This document shows positions 54,214-63,743 of a stretch of 64,000 bases of DNA, piece by piece. The DNA lies in contig NZ_BBXE01000014.1 of NCBI RefSeq assembly GCF_001570565.1, positions 310,001-374,000 on the forward strand. Direction: 5' to 3'. The notes under the pieces are model-generated. The model did not search any database, was not told where the DNA came from, and saw nothing but the letters and a program-made list of their open reading frames with translations. The translations under genes and the position numbers were made by a program. Source of the stretch: Herbidospora yilanensis. GTDB taxonomy: Bacteria > Actinomycetota > Actinomycetes > Streptosporangiales > Streptosporangiaceae. Numbering within the stretch: the first letter of the stretch is position 1; every line of letters starts with the position of its first letter.

Positions 54214-54439
54214 CGGCTCAATCTAACGGGCCCCGCCGACGTTCTCCGGCTTCGGCGGGGCTGGTCGTCGCGGGGCAGTGGTCGGGCGCGTGGAACACCG
54301 GGTCCCGCGATGGATCGGCAAAAGCGATAGCACGGTCGAACGGGAAAAGTCGAGCCCGGTTTCCCGTTCTTGGTCGCCGGTCCGGCCCGTGATTACCCTG
54401 GGCCGCATCCACCCGATAATCGAAAAGAAGGGGCGGGTG

Positions 54440-55312
54440 ATGAAAGGAATTGTTCTCGCCGGCGGCAGCGGCACGCGTATGCATCCCCTGACTCTGGCGA
54501 CGTCCAAGCAACTGCTCGCCATCTATGACAAGCCGATGGTCTATTACCCGCTTTCGGTGCTCATGCTGGCCGGGCTGCGCGAGATCCTGGTCATCTCCAC
54601 GCCCGACAACCTTCCGCTGCTGCGCCGGCTGCTGCGCGACGGGTCGCATCTCGGGCTGGAGATCACCTATGCCGAGCAGCCGGAGCCGCGCGGCATCGCG
54701 GAGGCGTTCGTCATCGGGGCCGACCACGTCGGCGACGACGAGGTGGCGCTCATCCTGGGCGACAACTTCTTCCACGGGGCCGGCTTCCCGCGCATCCTGC
54801 GGGCCAGCCGCAGCAGGCTGAACGGCTGCACCATGTTCGGCTACCCGGTGTCCGACCCCGAGCGATACGGGATCGGCGAGGTCGACGCCGAGGGCGTGCT
54901 GGTCTCCATCGAGGAGAAGCCGCTCCGCCCGCGCTCCAACGACGCCATCACCGGCCTCTACCTCTACGACAACGACGTCCTGGAGATCGTCCGCGACCTG
55001 GTGCCCTCCGACCGCGGGGAACTGGAGATCACCGATGTCAACAAGGCGTACCTGAAGCAGGGGCGGGCCCACCTGGTCCGGCTGGGGCGCGGTTTCACCT
55101 GGCTCGACGCCGGCACCCACGATTCGATCCTGGCCGCCGGTCAATATGTGCAGACCATCGAAAAGCGCCAGGGCGTGCGGGTCGCCTGCCTTGAGGAGAT
55201 CGCCCTGCGCATGGGATACATCGACACCGACGCGTGTCACCGGCTCGGCGCCGAAATGAAGAACTCGGAATACGGCCGCTATTTGATGGAGATCGCGGAG
55301 TCGTTCGGTTGA
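54440..55312 (+). CDS. rfbA: Glucose-1-phosphate thymidylyltransferase
   Basis: A 290-aa nucleotidyltransferase that makes dTDP-glucose, first step of the dTDP-deoxysugar route. Signature GIVLAGGSGTRMHPLTLATS, then LLAIYDKPMVYYPLSVLMLA, LILGDNFFHGAGF, EEKPLRPRSNDAITGLYLYD. ATG 54440 follows AAGGGG. The rest of the deoxysugar pathway (rfbB and later) is not in the window. It opens the rightward biosynthetic operon; 52 bp before the ligase. Confidence 0.93.
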   Translation: MKGIVLAGGSGTRMHPLTLATSKQLLAIYDKPMVYYPLSVLMLAGLREILVISTPDNLPLLRRLLRDGSHLGLEITYAEQPEPRGIAEAFVIGADHVGDDEVALILGDNFFHGAGFPRILRASRSRLNGCTMFGYPVSDPERYGIGEVDAEGVLVSIEEKPLRPRSNDAITGLYLYDNDVLEIVRDLVPSDRGELEITDVNKAYLKQGRAHLVRLGRGFTWLDAGTHDSILAAGQYVQTIEKRQGVRVACLEEIALRMGYIDTDACHRLGAEMKNSEYGRYLMEIAESFG

Positions 55313-55364
55313 GCCGGGTTCTGTCCCGCTGGCGGGACGGGAATTCATCGGTGAGGAGGGCGTC

Positions 55365-56489
55365 ATGGATTATGCCGAGTTGAGCCCGCGTGAATTGTTG
55401 TCCCTCGAATTCGCCGCGCCGGCCGTGACGGAGCGGGCCTGGCACGTGGGATGGGACGCCGGCGACGGCGTGCCCGAGCGGCTCGCGGCGGAACTGCTGC
55501 CTCCCGTGATCGACTTCCGCACCTCCGGCAGCACCGGGGAGAGCCGCCTGTGGCGCCGGCTGCGGGAGAACGTCTGGCGGGAGGCGGGCATGCTCGCCGA
55601 CATGGTCGCGCCGGAGAAGCCGGAGGCCGTCGTCTCCTGCGTCCCGCCCGCGCATCTGTTCGGCGCGCTGGCCAGTGTGCTCGTGCCGGCCCATCTGCGG
55701 GTGCCGGTCTGGCACAAGCCCACGTTCTACGGGGCCATGCCGCCGATCGAGCAGCGCAGGGTCGTCGTGGTGGCCACACCGTGGATCTTCACGCTGCTGC
55801 TCCAGCACCTGGCGTGGGTGCGGGAGATGGAGCACGTCACGGTGCTCTACGGCGGCGCGATGATCCCCGAGACGGCCGGGGAGTTCCTGGCCGAGGCCGG
55901 GCCCGACCGCGCGCTGATCGTCGAGATGCTCGGCTCCACCGAGGCCGGGGGCATCGCGACCCGGCGCTGGCGGGAGGGCGAGCCGCCGCCGTGGACGCTC
56001 TTCCCCGACGTGTCCTTCGCCGCCTCCGGCGAGCCCGACGACGACGGCGAGGTGCCCCTGGTGATCAACAGCCCCCGCCTGGCCTTCGCCCCGGGTGAAC
56101 GGGCGCCCTCGGTCTGGGAGGCCGACGACCGCGTGCGCCCCCTGGACGAGCGGAGGTTCCACTTCGCCGGGCGCCGCTCCCGCCTGGTCAAGGTGAACGG
56201 CCGCCGGATCAACCTGGACGAGGTCGAGAACGCCCTGCGCGGCGTGCTCGACTGCGCCGACCTGGCCGTGCTCCCGGTCGCCGACCGGATGATCGGCGAG
56301 CACGTCGACCTGCTGGTCGTGCTGAAACCGGGCGGCGCCCTGGCCGACCTCGACCTGGCCGCGGCCTTCGAGCGCATGGGCGTGCGGCCCCGGCGCGTGC
56401 ACACGGTCCCCCGGATCGAGCGGTCCGCGCTCGGCAAGGTACGGCACCTTTCGACCCCACCCACGAGCGAAGCAGAGGAAGCACAGTGA
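55365..56489 (+). CDS. Compact adenylate-forming enzyme (acyl-CoA/aryl-acid ligase type)
   Basis: A 374-aa ANL enzyme lacking much of the normal N-terminal subdomain: the P-loop VIDFRTSGSTGES is at residue ~50 rather than ~170. Other motifs are in place: MLGSTEAGGIATR (A5), FHFAGRRSRLVKVNGRRINL (A8) and the catalytic Lys in IERSALGKVRHL (A10). It likely activates an aryl-propenoate or beta-amino acid. Stop overlaps the start of the lyase gene by 4 bp (GTGA), indicating that both act in one pathway. Family members of similar size are found with MIO lyases in aryl-polyene type clusters. Confidence 0.82.
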   Translation: MDYAELSPRELLSLEFAAPAVTERAWHVGWDAGDGVPERLAAELLPPVIDFRTSGSTGESRLWRRLRENVWREAGMLADMVAPEKPEAVVSCVPPAHLFGALASVLVPAHLRVPVWHKPTFYGAMPPIEQRRVVVVATPWIFTLLLQHLAWVREMEHVTVLYGGAMIPETAGEFLAEAGPDRALIVEMLGSTEAGGIATRRWREGEPPPWTLFPDVSFAASGEPDDDGEVPLVINSPRLAFAPGERAPSVWEADDRVRPLDERRFHFAGRRSRLVKVNGRRINLDEVENALRGVLDCADLAVLPVADRMIGEHVDLLVVLKPGGALADLDLAAAFERMGVRPRRVHTVPRIERSALGKVRHLSTPPTSEAEEAQ

Positions 56490-58009
56490 CACTGATCGCC
56501 GACACGCCGAGCACCGCGACCGGCGCCGCGAACCTGGCGGACCTCGCCGGGAGCGCCACCTGGGACAGCCGGATCGAGCCGTGTGACGACGCCGCCGTCG
56601 CCCGGATGGAGGCCAGCGCGGCGACGATCGCCAAGCACCTGGCCTCCGAGCGTCCCATCTACGGCCTCACCCAGGGGTTCGGCCCGCTCGTCCTCTACTC
56701 CGCCGAGTCGGAGATGGAGCAGGGCAGCTCGCTCATCTCCCACCTGGGCACCGGGCAGGGCCGGCCGCTGAGCCCCGAGGTCAGCAGGCTGATCCTCTTC
56801 CTGCGCCTCAACAGCATGCGGCGCGGCTACTCCGCCGTCTCGCCGGAGTTCTGGCAGGTCCTGGCCGACCTGTGGAACGCGGGCTTCACGCCGGTCATCC
56901 CGCGCGACGGCACGGTCAGCGCCAGCGGCGACCTCCAGCCGCTCGCGCACGCCGCGCTGACGTTCACCGGGACGGGCGAGGCCTGGATGCGCGGGGCCGA
57001 CGGCGGCTGGACGATCCGGCCCGCCCGGGAGGCACTGGCCGCGCTCGGCGTCGAGCCGTTCGAGTGGCCGGTCAGGGAGGCGCTCGCCTTCGTCAACGGC
57101 ACCGGCGCGAGCCTGGCGGTGTCGATCCTCAACCACCAGTCGGCGCTGCGGCTGGTGCGGGCCGCCGCGATGCTCGCCGGACGGCTGGCCACCCTGCTGC
57201 GCGCCAACCCCGAGCACTACGACGACGGCCACGCCGTCGCCCGGGGTCAGCTCGGCCAGCACACGGTCGCCCGCTGGATCAGGCAGGAGCTGCCGCCCGG
57301 CCTGGTCAGGGACGAGCGGCGGCCGCTCCAGGAGCCCTACAGCCTGCGGTGCGCGCCGCAGGTGCTCGGCGCGGTGCTCGACCAGCTCACCATGGCGGGC
57401 GACGTGCTGGACCGCGAGGCCAACGGCTGCCAGGACAACCCGATCACCTACGACGACCAGGTCCTGCACGGCGGCAACTTCCACGCCATGCCGGTGGGCC
57501 TGGCCTCCGACCAGATCGGGTTGTCCCTGCACATGGCCGCCTACCTGGCCGAACGGCAACTCGGGCTGCTGCTCAACCCGGCCACCAACGGCGACCTGCC
57601 GATGATGCTCACCCCCCGGGCCGGACGCGGCTGCGGGCTGGCCGGGGTGCACATCAGCGCCACCTCGTTCGTGTCCAAGATCAGGCAGACGGTCACGCCG
57701 GCCTCCCTGACCACGCTGCCCACCAACGGCTGGAACCAGGACCACGTGCCGATGGCGCTCAACGGCGCCAACGCCGTGGCCGACGGCCTCGACCTCGGCT
57801 GGCTGACCATCGGCTCGCTGGCGCTGGGGGTGGCCCAGCTCGCCGTCATGGTCGGCGACCGGCCGACCGGGGTGTGGGCGGAACTGGCGGAGATCTCGCC
57901 GCCGCTGGACGCCGACCGGCCGATGGCGGCCGAGGTGCGGGCGGCCCGCGACCTGCTCGACCGCCAGGCCGCCGCGGAACTGGCCGCGGAACGGGGTGCC
58001 GGCCGGTGA
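56486..58009 (+). CDS. MIO-dependent aromatic amino acid ammonia-lyase/2,3-aminomutase
   Basis: A 507-aa HAL/PAL/TAL-family enzyme. The MIO prosthetic group forms from Ala-Ser-Gly in GTVSASGDLQPLAH (~residue 150). Other active-site segments: PIYGLTQGFGPLV (Tyr for alpha/beta-proton handling), ALAFVNGTGASLAV, LQEPYSLRCAPQVLG, NGCQDNPITYDDQ. The TQGFGPL variant differs from histidine ammonia-lyase (typically TGFG with NTxFG), indicating a Phe/Tyr-type substrate. Product would be cinnamate/coumarate or the beta-amino acid. It overlaps the ligase gene by 4 bp and the methyltransferase by 4 bp. Confidence 0.88.
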   Translation: MTLIADTPSTATGAANLADLAGSATWDSRIEPCDDAAVARMEASAATIAKHLASERPIYGLTQGFGPLVLYSAESEMEQGSSLISHLGTGQGRPLSPEVSRLILFLRLNSMRRGYSAVSPEFWQVLADLWNAGFTPVIPRDGTVSASGDLQPLAHAALTFTGTGEAWMRGADGGWTIRPAREALAALGVEPFEWPVREALAFVNGTGASLAVSILNHQSALRLVRAAAMLAGRLATLLRANPEHYDDGHAVARGQLGQHTVARWIRQELPPGLVRDERRPLQEPYSLRCAPQVLGAVLDQLTMAGDVLDREANGCQDNPITYDDQVLHGGNFHAMPVGLASDQIGLSLHMAAYLAERQLGLLLNPATNGDLPMMLTPRAGRGCGLAGVHISATSFVSKIRQTVTPASLTTLPTNGWNQDHVPMALNGANAVADGLDLGWLTIGSLALGVAQLAVMVGDRPTGVWAELAEISPPLDADRPMAAEVRAARDLLDRQAAAELAAERGAGR

Positions 58010-58926
58010 GCGTGGAGCAGTTGCGCCGCAGCGCGCGCTCGTTCGCGACCGGCACCCGGGACTCCCGCCAGGGTCCCACCGCCGACCAGGTCGCCGACTT
58101 CTACGACCGGAACGCCCGCGCGCTCGACGAGATCTACGGCGGCCAGATCCACGTGGGCTACTGGACCGGTCCGGACGACGACGCCTCGTTCAGGGAGGCC
58201 GCCGCCCGGCTGACGTCCCTCATGACGACGGCGCTCCGGGTCGGGCCCGGCGGCCACGTCCTGGACCTCGGCTGCGGGCCGGGGGCCACGGCGCTCCAGG
58301 TGGCGCGCGCGACCGGCGCGCGGGTGACCGGCGTCGCGATCAGCCGGGCCGAGGTCGAGCTGGCCTCGGCGCTGGCCGAGGCGGAGTCCATGACCGACCT
58401 GGTGGCGTTCCGGCACGCCGACGCGCTGGACCTGCCCTTCGAGGCGGGCACCTTCGACGCCGTCCTGGCGGCCGAGACGATCCCGCACTTCCCCGACCGG
58501 ACGGCCGCGCTGCGCGAGTGCGCCCGGGTGCTGCGTCCCGGCGGCCGTCTGGTGCTCACCGACAACATCAGGCGCGGCCCGCTGGAGCTCGACCCGGCGG
58601 AGGAGGAGGCGTTCCTCAAGGCGACGGCGGCCTGGCGGATGGCGCCCATGGCCCGGCTGGAGGACTATCCCGGCCTCGTCGAGCGGGCCGGGTTCGAGGT
58701 CGACGAGGTCGCCGACCTCACCGAGCACACCAAGCAGTCGTTCCGGTGGTTGTACGTGGCCACCCGCGAGTACGCCGCCAGGCACGGCGACCTGCCCGCC
58801 GACCTGCTCGGCATCTTCTGCGTCGGCGACGACGTCGACTGGCTGGAGTACGAGGACGACGAGGAGGAGCACGACGGCGTCGTGCTCGTCGTGGCCCGCA
58901 AACCGGAGACGGACGGCGATGAGTGA
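58006..58926 (+). CDS. SAM-dependent methyltransferase
   Basis: A 306-aa class I methyltransferase. SAM motif I is HVLDLGCGPGATALQVARAT; motif II AGTFDAVLAAETIPHFPDRT, motif III VLRPGGRLVLTDN. The N-terminal region (DFYDRNARALDEIYGGQIHV GYW, split here) is the type found in sterol/tocopherol-like and natural-product C- or O-methyltransferases. An acidic tail (EYEDDEEEHDGVV) is unusual. GTG start overlaps the lyase stop. Overlaps the sugar O-methyltransferase by 8 bp. Confidence 0.87.
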   Translation: MSVEQLRRSARSFATGTRDSRQGPTADQVADFYDRNARALDEIYGGQIHVGYWTGPDDDASFREAAARLTSLMTTALRVGPGGHVLDLGCGPGATALQVARATGARVTGVAISRAEVELASALAEAESMTDLVAFRHADALDLPFEAGTFDAVLAAETIPHFPDRTAALRECARVLRPGGRLVLTDNIRRGPLELDPAEEEAFLKATAAWRMAPMARLEDYPGLVERAGFEVDEVADLTEHTKQSFRWLYVATREYAARHGDLPADLLGIFCVGDDVDWLEYEDDEEEHDGVVLVVARKPETDGDE

Positions 58927-59848
58927 CCGCGAGACCGCGCCGGCCACGCACAGGTACGGCCAGAGCCCGCAGTGGGCGCGCATCAACCGCACGAGCCTGG
59001 CGCTGGACGCGCTCGACCTGGCCACCTTCAAGTCCAGCAAGGTCAACTACAAGATCTCGTTGTGGAACCCGGAGGCCAACGGCCTCCGCTATCTCAAGAC
59101 CCTGACCTACAACCTGGCCGCCGACCTGTCGCCGGAGAACAGGGCCCGCCTGGCCCGCATCCGCAACCGCGACGTCGGCGCCCCGATCACGGTCACCGTG
59201 GACGGCGACCGGGTCTGCCTCGACTACCTCCAGGCGGTGCACGAGCTGGAGTTCGTGAGCCGCTCGGTGAAGCTGGACGGGGCCCGGGTGCTGGAGATCG
59301 GCGCCGGCTACGGCCGCTCCTGCCACGCCGTGTTGTCCAACCACGACGTCGCCGAGTACGTCATCGTGGACCTGGAGAACTGCCTGACCCTCACGCGCGA
59401 CTACCTGCGCGCGGTGCTCACGCCCGCGCAGTTCGGCCGGGTCCGCTTCCTCGGCATCGACGAGGTGGACGACCTGGTCGGCGGCCCCGGTTTCGACCTG
59501 TGCCTGAACATCGACTCCTTCGCCGAGATGAACGAGGAGACGGCGCGCAACTACCTCACGGTCATCGACACGGTCGCCACGGCGTTCTACACCAAGAACC
59601 CCGTCGGGAAGTACCTGGACTACAGCCTCGACCGGCAGTACGACGGGGAGGAGGCGGTGCGGCTGGCGCTCGGGTCCGGGCTGCTGCGCGACATCGTCGA
59701 CGTCCACGACGCCTCGGCCGTACGCGAGCACGCGGCCCGTTTCGTCTCGGTCTACCGTCCGGGACCCGGGTGGACGCTGGTGGAGGACGGGTGGGCTCGC
59801 CCGTGGACGTTCTACTGGCAGGCGCTCTACACCAGAACCGCGTCCTGA
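58919..59848 (+). CDS. Putative sugar O-methyltransferase (TIGR04371-like)
   Basis: A 309-aa protein with SAM motif RVLEIGAGYGRSCHAVLSNH and the characteristic segments LKTLTYNLAADLSPENRARL, YVIVDLENCLTLTRDYL and DLCLNIDSFAEMNEETARNY, which I associate with the putative sugar O-methyltransferase family. It would methylate a hydroxyl on an attached or nucleotide-bound sugar, consistent with rfbA and the four glycosyltransferases nearby. Last gene of the rightward operon; a strong bidirectional terminator follows. Confidence 0.82.
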   Translation: MSDRETAPATHRYGQSPQWARINRTSLALDALDLATFKSSKVNYKISLWNPEANGLRYLKTLTYNLAADLSPENRARLARIRNRDVGAPITVTVDGDRVCLDYLQAVHELEFVSRSVKLDGARVLEIGAGYGRSCHAVLSNHDVAEYVIVDLENCLTLTRDYLRAVLTPAQFGRVRFLGIDEVDDLVGGPGFDLCLNIDSFAEMNEETARNYLTVIDTVATAFYTKNPVGKYLDYSLDRQYDGEEAVRLALGSGLLRDIVDVHDASAVREHAARFVSVYRPGPGWTLVEDGWARPWTFYWQALYTRTAS

Positions 59849-59867
59849 CAGCGTCCTGACGAGGGAA

Positions 59868-59900
59868 GAGGGGGCGGGCCCGGCGCGGGCCCGCCCTCTC
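59868..59900. terminator. Bidirectional terminator between convergent biosynthetic operons
   Basis: 14-bp stem with one G-U pair (GGGCGGGCCC / GGGCCCGCCC core, loop GGCGC), in the 64-bp gap between the sugar O-methyltransferase and the first glycosyltransferase, which converge. Confidence 0.82.
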
Positions 59901-59912
59901 TCGTGTCCGCGC

Positions 59913-61190
59913 TCAGCGGGCGCGGTGCCGTTCGGTGAGCGCCTCCAGTTCCGGCACCAGGTCGTTCGGCGTCGGAAGCCGGCGCATCTCGGCGCGCAGC
60001 CGCTCGGCTCCCGCCCGCAGGCCCGGGTCGTTCAGCAGGCGCAGCACGCCGGCCCGGATCGCCGGCCCGGTGGCCTCGGCGGGACGCAGCGCCAACGCGC
60101 CGCCCTGCGCGGCCAGCTTGCGCGCCATGATCGGCTCGTTGAAGTGGTGGCCGACGGCCAGTTGCGGCACGCCGTACAGGGCGGTCGTGAGCACGGTACC
60201 GTCGCCGCCGTGGTCGATGACGGCCGCGCAGGTGGGCACGAGCGCGTCCAGCGGCACGAACGGCACCAGCCGGGCGTTCGCCGGCACCCGGCGGAGCCGC
60301 GCCCGCTGCTCGTCGGGGATGGTGGCGACCACCTCGACGTCCAGGTCGGCCAGGTGGTCGAGCACCTCCTCCACGCCGATCGCGAAGCCCCCCGAGAAGC
60401 CGTCGGCGGCGAAGCCGAGGGTCAGGGCCACCCGCGGGCGCGCGGGCGGGGTGCGCAACCAGCCGGGCACCGTGGCGGCGCCGACGTGCGGGACGTAGCG
60501 CATCCGCACGTAGCGCAGCCCCTCGGCCTGGTCGCTGAGCGAGGCGGGGAGCTGGTGGATGGTGAAGTGCCCGGTGGCCAGTTCCTCTCCGTAGGGGAAG
60601 CCGTACTTGCGGGCGTAGCCGCCGAGCCATTCGGCCAGCGGGTCGGCCCGCTCCTGCGGCGGACGCCGGGCCTTGAGCCGCAGGAAGTGCTCGCGGGCGA
60701 TGCCGAAGACGTCCAGGCACCACAACTGGCGGGCGTGCGCGGCGCCGACGGCCCTGGCCGCGATGGCGCCCGCGTAGCTGAACGGCTCCCAGATCACCAG
60801 GTCGGGAAGCCAGCGCCGGGCGAACTCGACCAGGCCGGCGATCATCGGCAGGTTCTCGGCGCGGTAGCCGTCGACGGCGTCGGCGTAACCGCCGAGCATG
60901 CCGTCCCAGGTCGCGTGCGCGGGGTCGTCCGCGACGTCGAACGGCGGAGACAGACCGGCCCTCGCCTTCTCCAGTTGCTCGTCGGTCACGCCGTAGCCGC
61001 GCAGGAGCCGGACCATGTCGAGGTCGCGGCCCACCGGCACCGCGGTCAGCCCGGCTCGGGTGATCGCGCCGGCGAAGCCGGGCTGGCTGGCCACCCTGAC
61101 CTCGTGGCCCGCCGTGCGCAGCGCCCACGCCAGCGGCACCAACGGCAGGAACGTGCTCGTCCCCGGCGTGATGGCGAACAGGACCCGCAT
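59913..61190 (-). CDS. GT1 glycosyltransferase (EryCIII/DesVII-like), copy 1
   Basis: A 425-aa natural-product glycosyltransferase. N-terminal acceptor domain opens MRVLFAITPGTSTFLPLVPL; C-terminal nucleotide-sugar site at AVIDHGGDGTVLTTALYGVP. The following loop is QLAVGHHFNEPIMARKL, lacking the PxxxDQ seen in plant/macrolide GTs and differing from its paralogs (PWD-type). Internal ERADPLAEWLGGYARKYG is shared with all four paralogs. ATG 61190 overlaps the stop of copy 2 by one base (TGATG). Last gene of the leftward operon. Confidence 0.88.
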   Translation of the reverse strand: MRVLFAITPGTSTFLPLVPLAWALRTAGHEVRVASQPGFAGAITRAGLTAVPVGRDLDMVRLLRGYGVTDEQLEKARAGLSPPFDVADDPAHATWDGMLGGYADAVDGYRAENLPMIAGLVEFARRWLPDLVIWEPFSYAGAIAARAVGAAHARQLWCLDVFGIAREHFLRLKARRPPQERADPLAEWLGGYARKYGFPYGEELATGHFTIHQLPASLSDQAEGLRYVRMRYVPHVGAATVPGWLRTPPARPRVALTLGFAADGFSGGFAIGVEEVLDHLADLDVEVVATIPDEQRARLRRVPANARLVPFVPLDALVPTCAAVIDHGGDGTVLTTALYGVPQLAVGHHFNEPIMARKLAAQGGALALRPAEATGPAIRAGVLRLLNDPGLRAGAERLRAEMRRLPTPNDLVPELEALTERHRAR

Positions 61191-62461
61191 CAGCGGCTCG
61201 CGGTGCGGTACTTGGCGGTGAGCTCCTCCAGTTGCGGGACGAGCTGGTTGGGCGTGGGCATCGCGTGGATCTCGTCGCGCAGGTCCCGGGCGCGCTGGGC
61301 GAAGGAGGGCTCGTCGAGCAGCCGCCGCACCTGCGTGCGGATCTCCTCTTCGGACGCCAGGTCGCCGCGGATCGTCAGGCCGGCGCCCTGCGCGCTGTGC
61401 AGGCGGGACAACTCGGGCTCGTCGATGTCCCAGGGCAGGGTGAGCTGCGGGATGCCGTAGCCCGCGGTGGTGATCAGGGTGCCGGCGCCCGCGTGGTTGA
61501 TGACGACGCTGCAGGTGGGGGCCAGCGCGTGCAGCGGAACGAAGGGGACGATCCGCGCGTTGTCCGGCACCCGCAGCTCCTTCTGGGCGGCCTCGGCGAT
61601 CGTGGCCACCACCTCGACGTCGAGGTCGGCCAGCGCGTCGAGGGCGGTCTGCACGTCGACCGTGTAGGTCGCGAAGCGCTCCCCGGCCGTCCAGCCGAGG
61701 GTGAGGGCGACGCGCGGCCGCTCCGGCTCCTGCCACAACCAGTCGGGCACGACCGCCACGCCGTTGTAGGGCACGTACCGGAGTGGCACGTTGTGCAGGT
61801 CGGCCTCCCTGCGGAGCGAGGGAGGGAGCTGGTCGATGGTGAAGTGGCCGACGGCCATGTCCTCGGTGTACTCGCCGCCGTACTTGCGGGCGTAGCCGCC
61901 GAGCCATTCGGCCAGCGGGTCGGCCCGCTCCTCCGGCGGACGCTGCGCCTTCAGCCGCAGGAAGTGGTCACGGGTGACCCCGAACATGTCGATGGAGATC
62001 AGTTGCCGCGCGGACGCCGCACCGCACGCCTTGGCGGCGATGCCGCCCGCGTACGTCGACGGCTCCCAGATCACCAGATCGGGCTCCCAGTGCACGGCGA
62101 AGTCGACCAGGTCGGCGATGATCGGGAAGTTCTCCCGCCGGTGCTCCTCCGCGACCGCCTCGGCGTAGCCGGGCAGCATGCGGTCCCAGGTCGCCTTGGC
62201 CGGGTCGTCGACGACGTCGAACGGGCGGTGCAGGCCGTGCCCGATGTCGTCGTGGACGTCCATCGCCACCTCGACGAGGCGGTACATGTCCATGTCGCGC
62301 CCGACGGGCACGGCGGTCAGCCCGGCCTGGTTGATCTCCTTGGCGAAGCCCGGCTGGCTGGCGACCCGGACGTCGTGCCCGGCCGTGCGGAGCGCCCAGG
62401 CCATGGGCACCATGGGCAGCAGCGTGGTGGTCTCGGGGTTGATCACGAACAGTACGCGCAT
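61190..62461 (-). CDS. GT1 glycosyltransferase (EryCIII/DesVII-like), copy 2
   Basis: A 423-aa paralog of copy 1: MRVLFVINPETTTLLPMVPM, acceptor-side LRREADLHNVPLRYVPYNGV, nucleotide-sugar segment VVINHAGAGTLITTAGYGIP then QLTLPWDIDEPELSR. The GAGT loop and PWDIDEP end are close to the deoxysugar transferases of macrolide clusters. It overlaps copy 1's ATG and is 2 bp from copy 3's stop. Substrate cannot be read. Confidence 0.9.
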   Translation of the reverse strand: MRVLFVINPETTTLLPMVPMAWALRTAGHDVRVASQPGFAKEINQAGLTAVPVGRDMDMYRLVEVAMDVHDDIGHGLHRPFDVVDDPAKATWDRMLPGYAEAVAEEHRRENFPIIADLVDFAVHWEPDLVIWEPSTYAGGIAAKACGAASARQLISIDMFGVTRDHFLRLKAQRPPEERADPLAEWLGGYARKYGGEYTEDMAVGHFTIDQLPPSLRREADLHNVPLRYVPYNGVAVVPDWLWQEPERPRVALTLGWTAGERFATYTVDVQTALDALADLDVEVVATIAEAAQKELRVPDNARIVPFVPLHALAPTCSVVINHAGAGTLITTAGYGIPQLTLPWDIDEPELSRLHSAQGAGLTIRGDLASEEEIRTQVRRLLDEPSFAQRARDLRDEIHAMPTPNQLVPQLEELTAKYRTASR

Positions 62462-62463
62462 GG

Positions 62464-63738
62464 TCAGCGGTTCCTCTCGGTCAGTTCCTCAAGCCGGGCG
62501 ACCAGTTGCCCGGGGCTCGGCAGGGCGGCCAGCTCCGCCCGCAGGTCGTCGGCCCGCTTGGCGAAGGCGGGTTCCTCCAGCAGCCGCAGGACGGCGGCGC
62601 GCACGGTCTCGCCCGACACGCGGTCGGCGTCGACGGCCAGCGCGGCGCCCTGCGCGGCCAACCGGCGGGCGAAGAGCGGGCCGTCGAAGTCCCACGGCAT
62701 CGCGAGTTGCGGCACGCCGTGCCCGGCCGTGGTGAGCACGGTGCCGAAGCCCCCGTGGCTGAGCACGGCGGAGCAGGTGGCGGCCAGCGCCTGGAGCGGC
62801 ACGTAGGGCACCACGCGGGCGTTGCCCGGCACCGTGGCCAACCCGTGCCGCTCGGCGTCGGCGATGGTGGCGACGACCTCGACGTCCAGGTCGGCCAGCG
62901 CCTCCAGCAGGTCGCGCACGCTGACCGAGTAGCCGGCCGCGTGGTCGGTGAGGCTGACGCCCATCGTCAGCGCGACGCGGGGACGCCGGGGCGGTTCGCG
63001 CAACCAGCCGGGCACGACGGAGGGCCCGCCGTGGGGGAGGTAGCGGACGGGGACGTGGTGCAGGCCCGGCGCCCGCACCGCGATGGAGTCGGGCACCTGG
63101 TCGATGGTGAACTGGCCGGTCACCATGTCCTCGGCGAAGTCGCCGCCGTGCCTGCGGGCGTAGCCGTCGAGCCACTCGGCCAGGGGGTCGGCGCGGTCGT
63201 GCTCCGGCCGGCCGGCCTTCAGGTCCAGGAACCGGGCGCGGGTCAGGCCGAAGACGTCCAGGCTCCAGAGGAGGCGCGCGTGGGCGGCCCCGCAGGCGCG
63301 GGCGGCGATGGGGCCGGCGAAGGCGAGCGGCTCCCAGACGACCAGGTCGGGCCGCCAGTGGCGGGCGAACTCCGTCAGCGCGGCGATCATGGGCAGGCAG
63401 CCGGGCCGGTGCCAGTGCCGCAGCACCTCGGCGTATCCCTCGGTGAGGTGCTCCCAGGTGCCCCGGCCGGGGAACTGGGCCACGTCGTAGGGGGCGGGCA
63501 GGCCGTAGGCGGGTCGCCACGTCCAGCCGGGCAGCCGGGGATCGCGGGCGAGCAGCCGCCACAGGTCGCCGTCGCGGCCGACCGGCACGGCGGTGAGCCC
63601 GGCCTGCGTGATCACGTCGGCGAAGGCGGGCTGCCCGGCGACCCGCACCTCGTGGCCGGCCGCGCGCAGCGCCCAGGCCAGCGGCACCATGGCCAGCAGG
63701 TGGGCCTTCTCGGGGTTGGCGACGAAGAGCACGCGCAT
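62464..63738 (-). CDS. GT1 glycosyltransferase (EryCIII/DesVII-like), copy 3
   Basis: A ~424-aa paralog: MRVLFVANPEKAHLLAMVPL, sugar-nucleotide segment VLSHGGFGTVLTTAGHGVP and QLAMPWDFDGPLFARRL. ATG 63738 matches the paralogs; GTG 63747 overlaps the upstream stop (GTGA) and is equally possible by coupling. No signal or membrane helix. In the same operon as copies 1, 2 and 4. Confidence 0.9.
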   Translation of the reverse strand: MRVLFVANPEKAHLLAMVPLAWALRAAGHEVRVAGQPAFADVITQAGLTAVPVGRDGDLWRLLARDPRLPGWTWRPAYGLPAPYDVAQFPGRGTWEHLTEGYAEVLRHWHRPGCLPMIAALTEFARHWRPDLVVWEPLAFAGPIAARACGAAHARLLWSLDVFGLTRARFLDLKAGRPEHDRADPLAEWLDGYARRHGGDFAEDMVTGQFTIDQVPDSIAVRAPGLHHVPVRYLPHGGPSVVPGWLREPPRRPRVALTMGVSLTDHAAGYSVSVRDLLEALADLDVEVVATIADAERHGLATVPGNARVVPYVPLQALAATCSAVLSHGGFGTVLTTAGHGVPQLAMPWDFDGPLFARRLAAQGAALAVDADRVSGETVRAAVLRLLEEPAFAKRADDLRAELAALPSPGQLVARLEELTERNR

Positions 63739-63743
63739 CCCGG

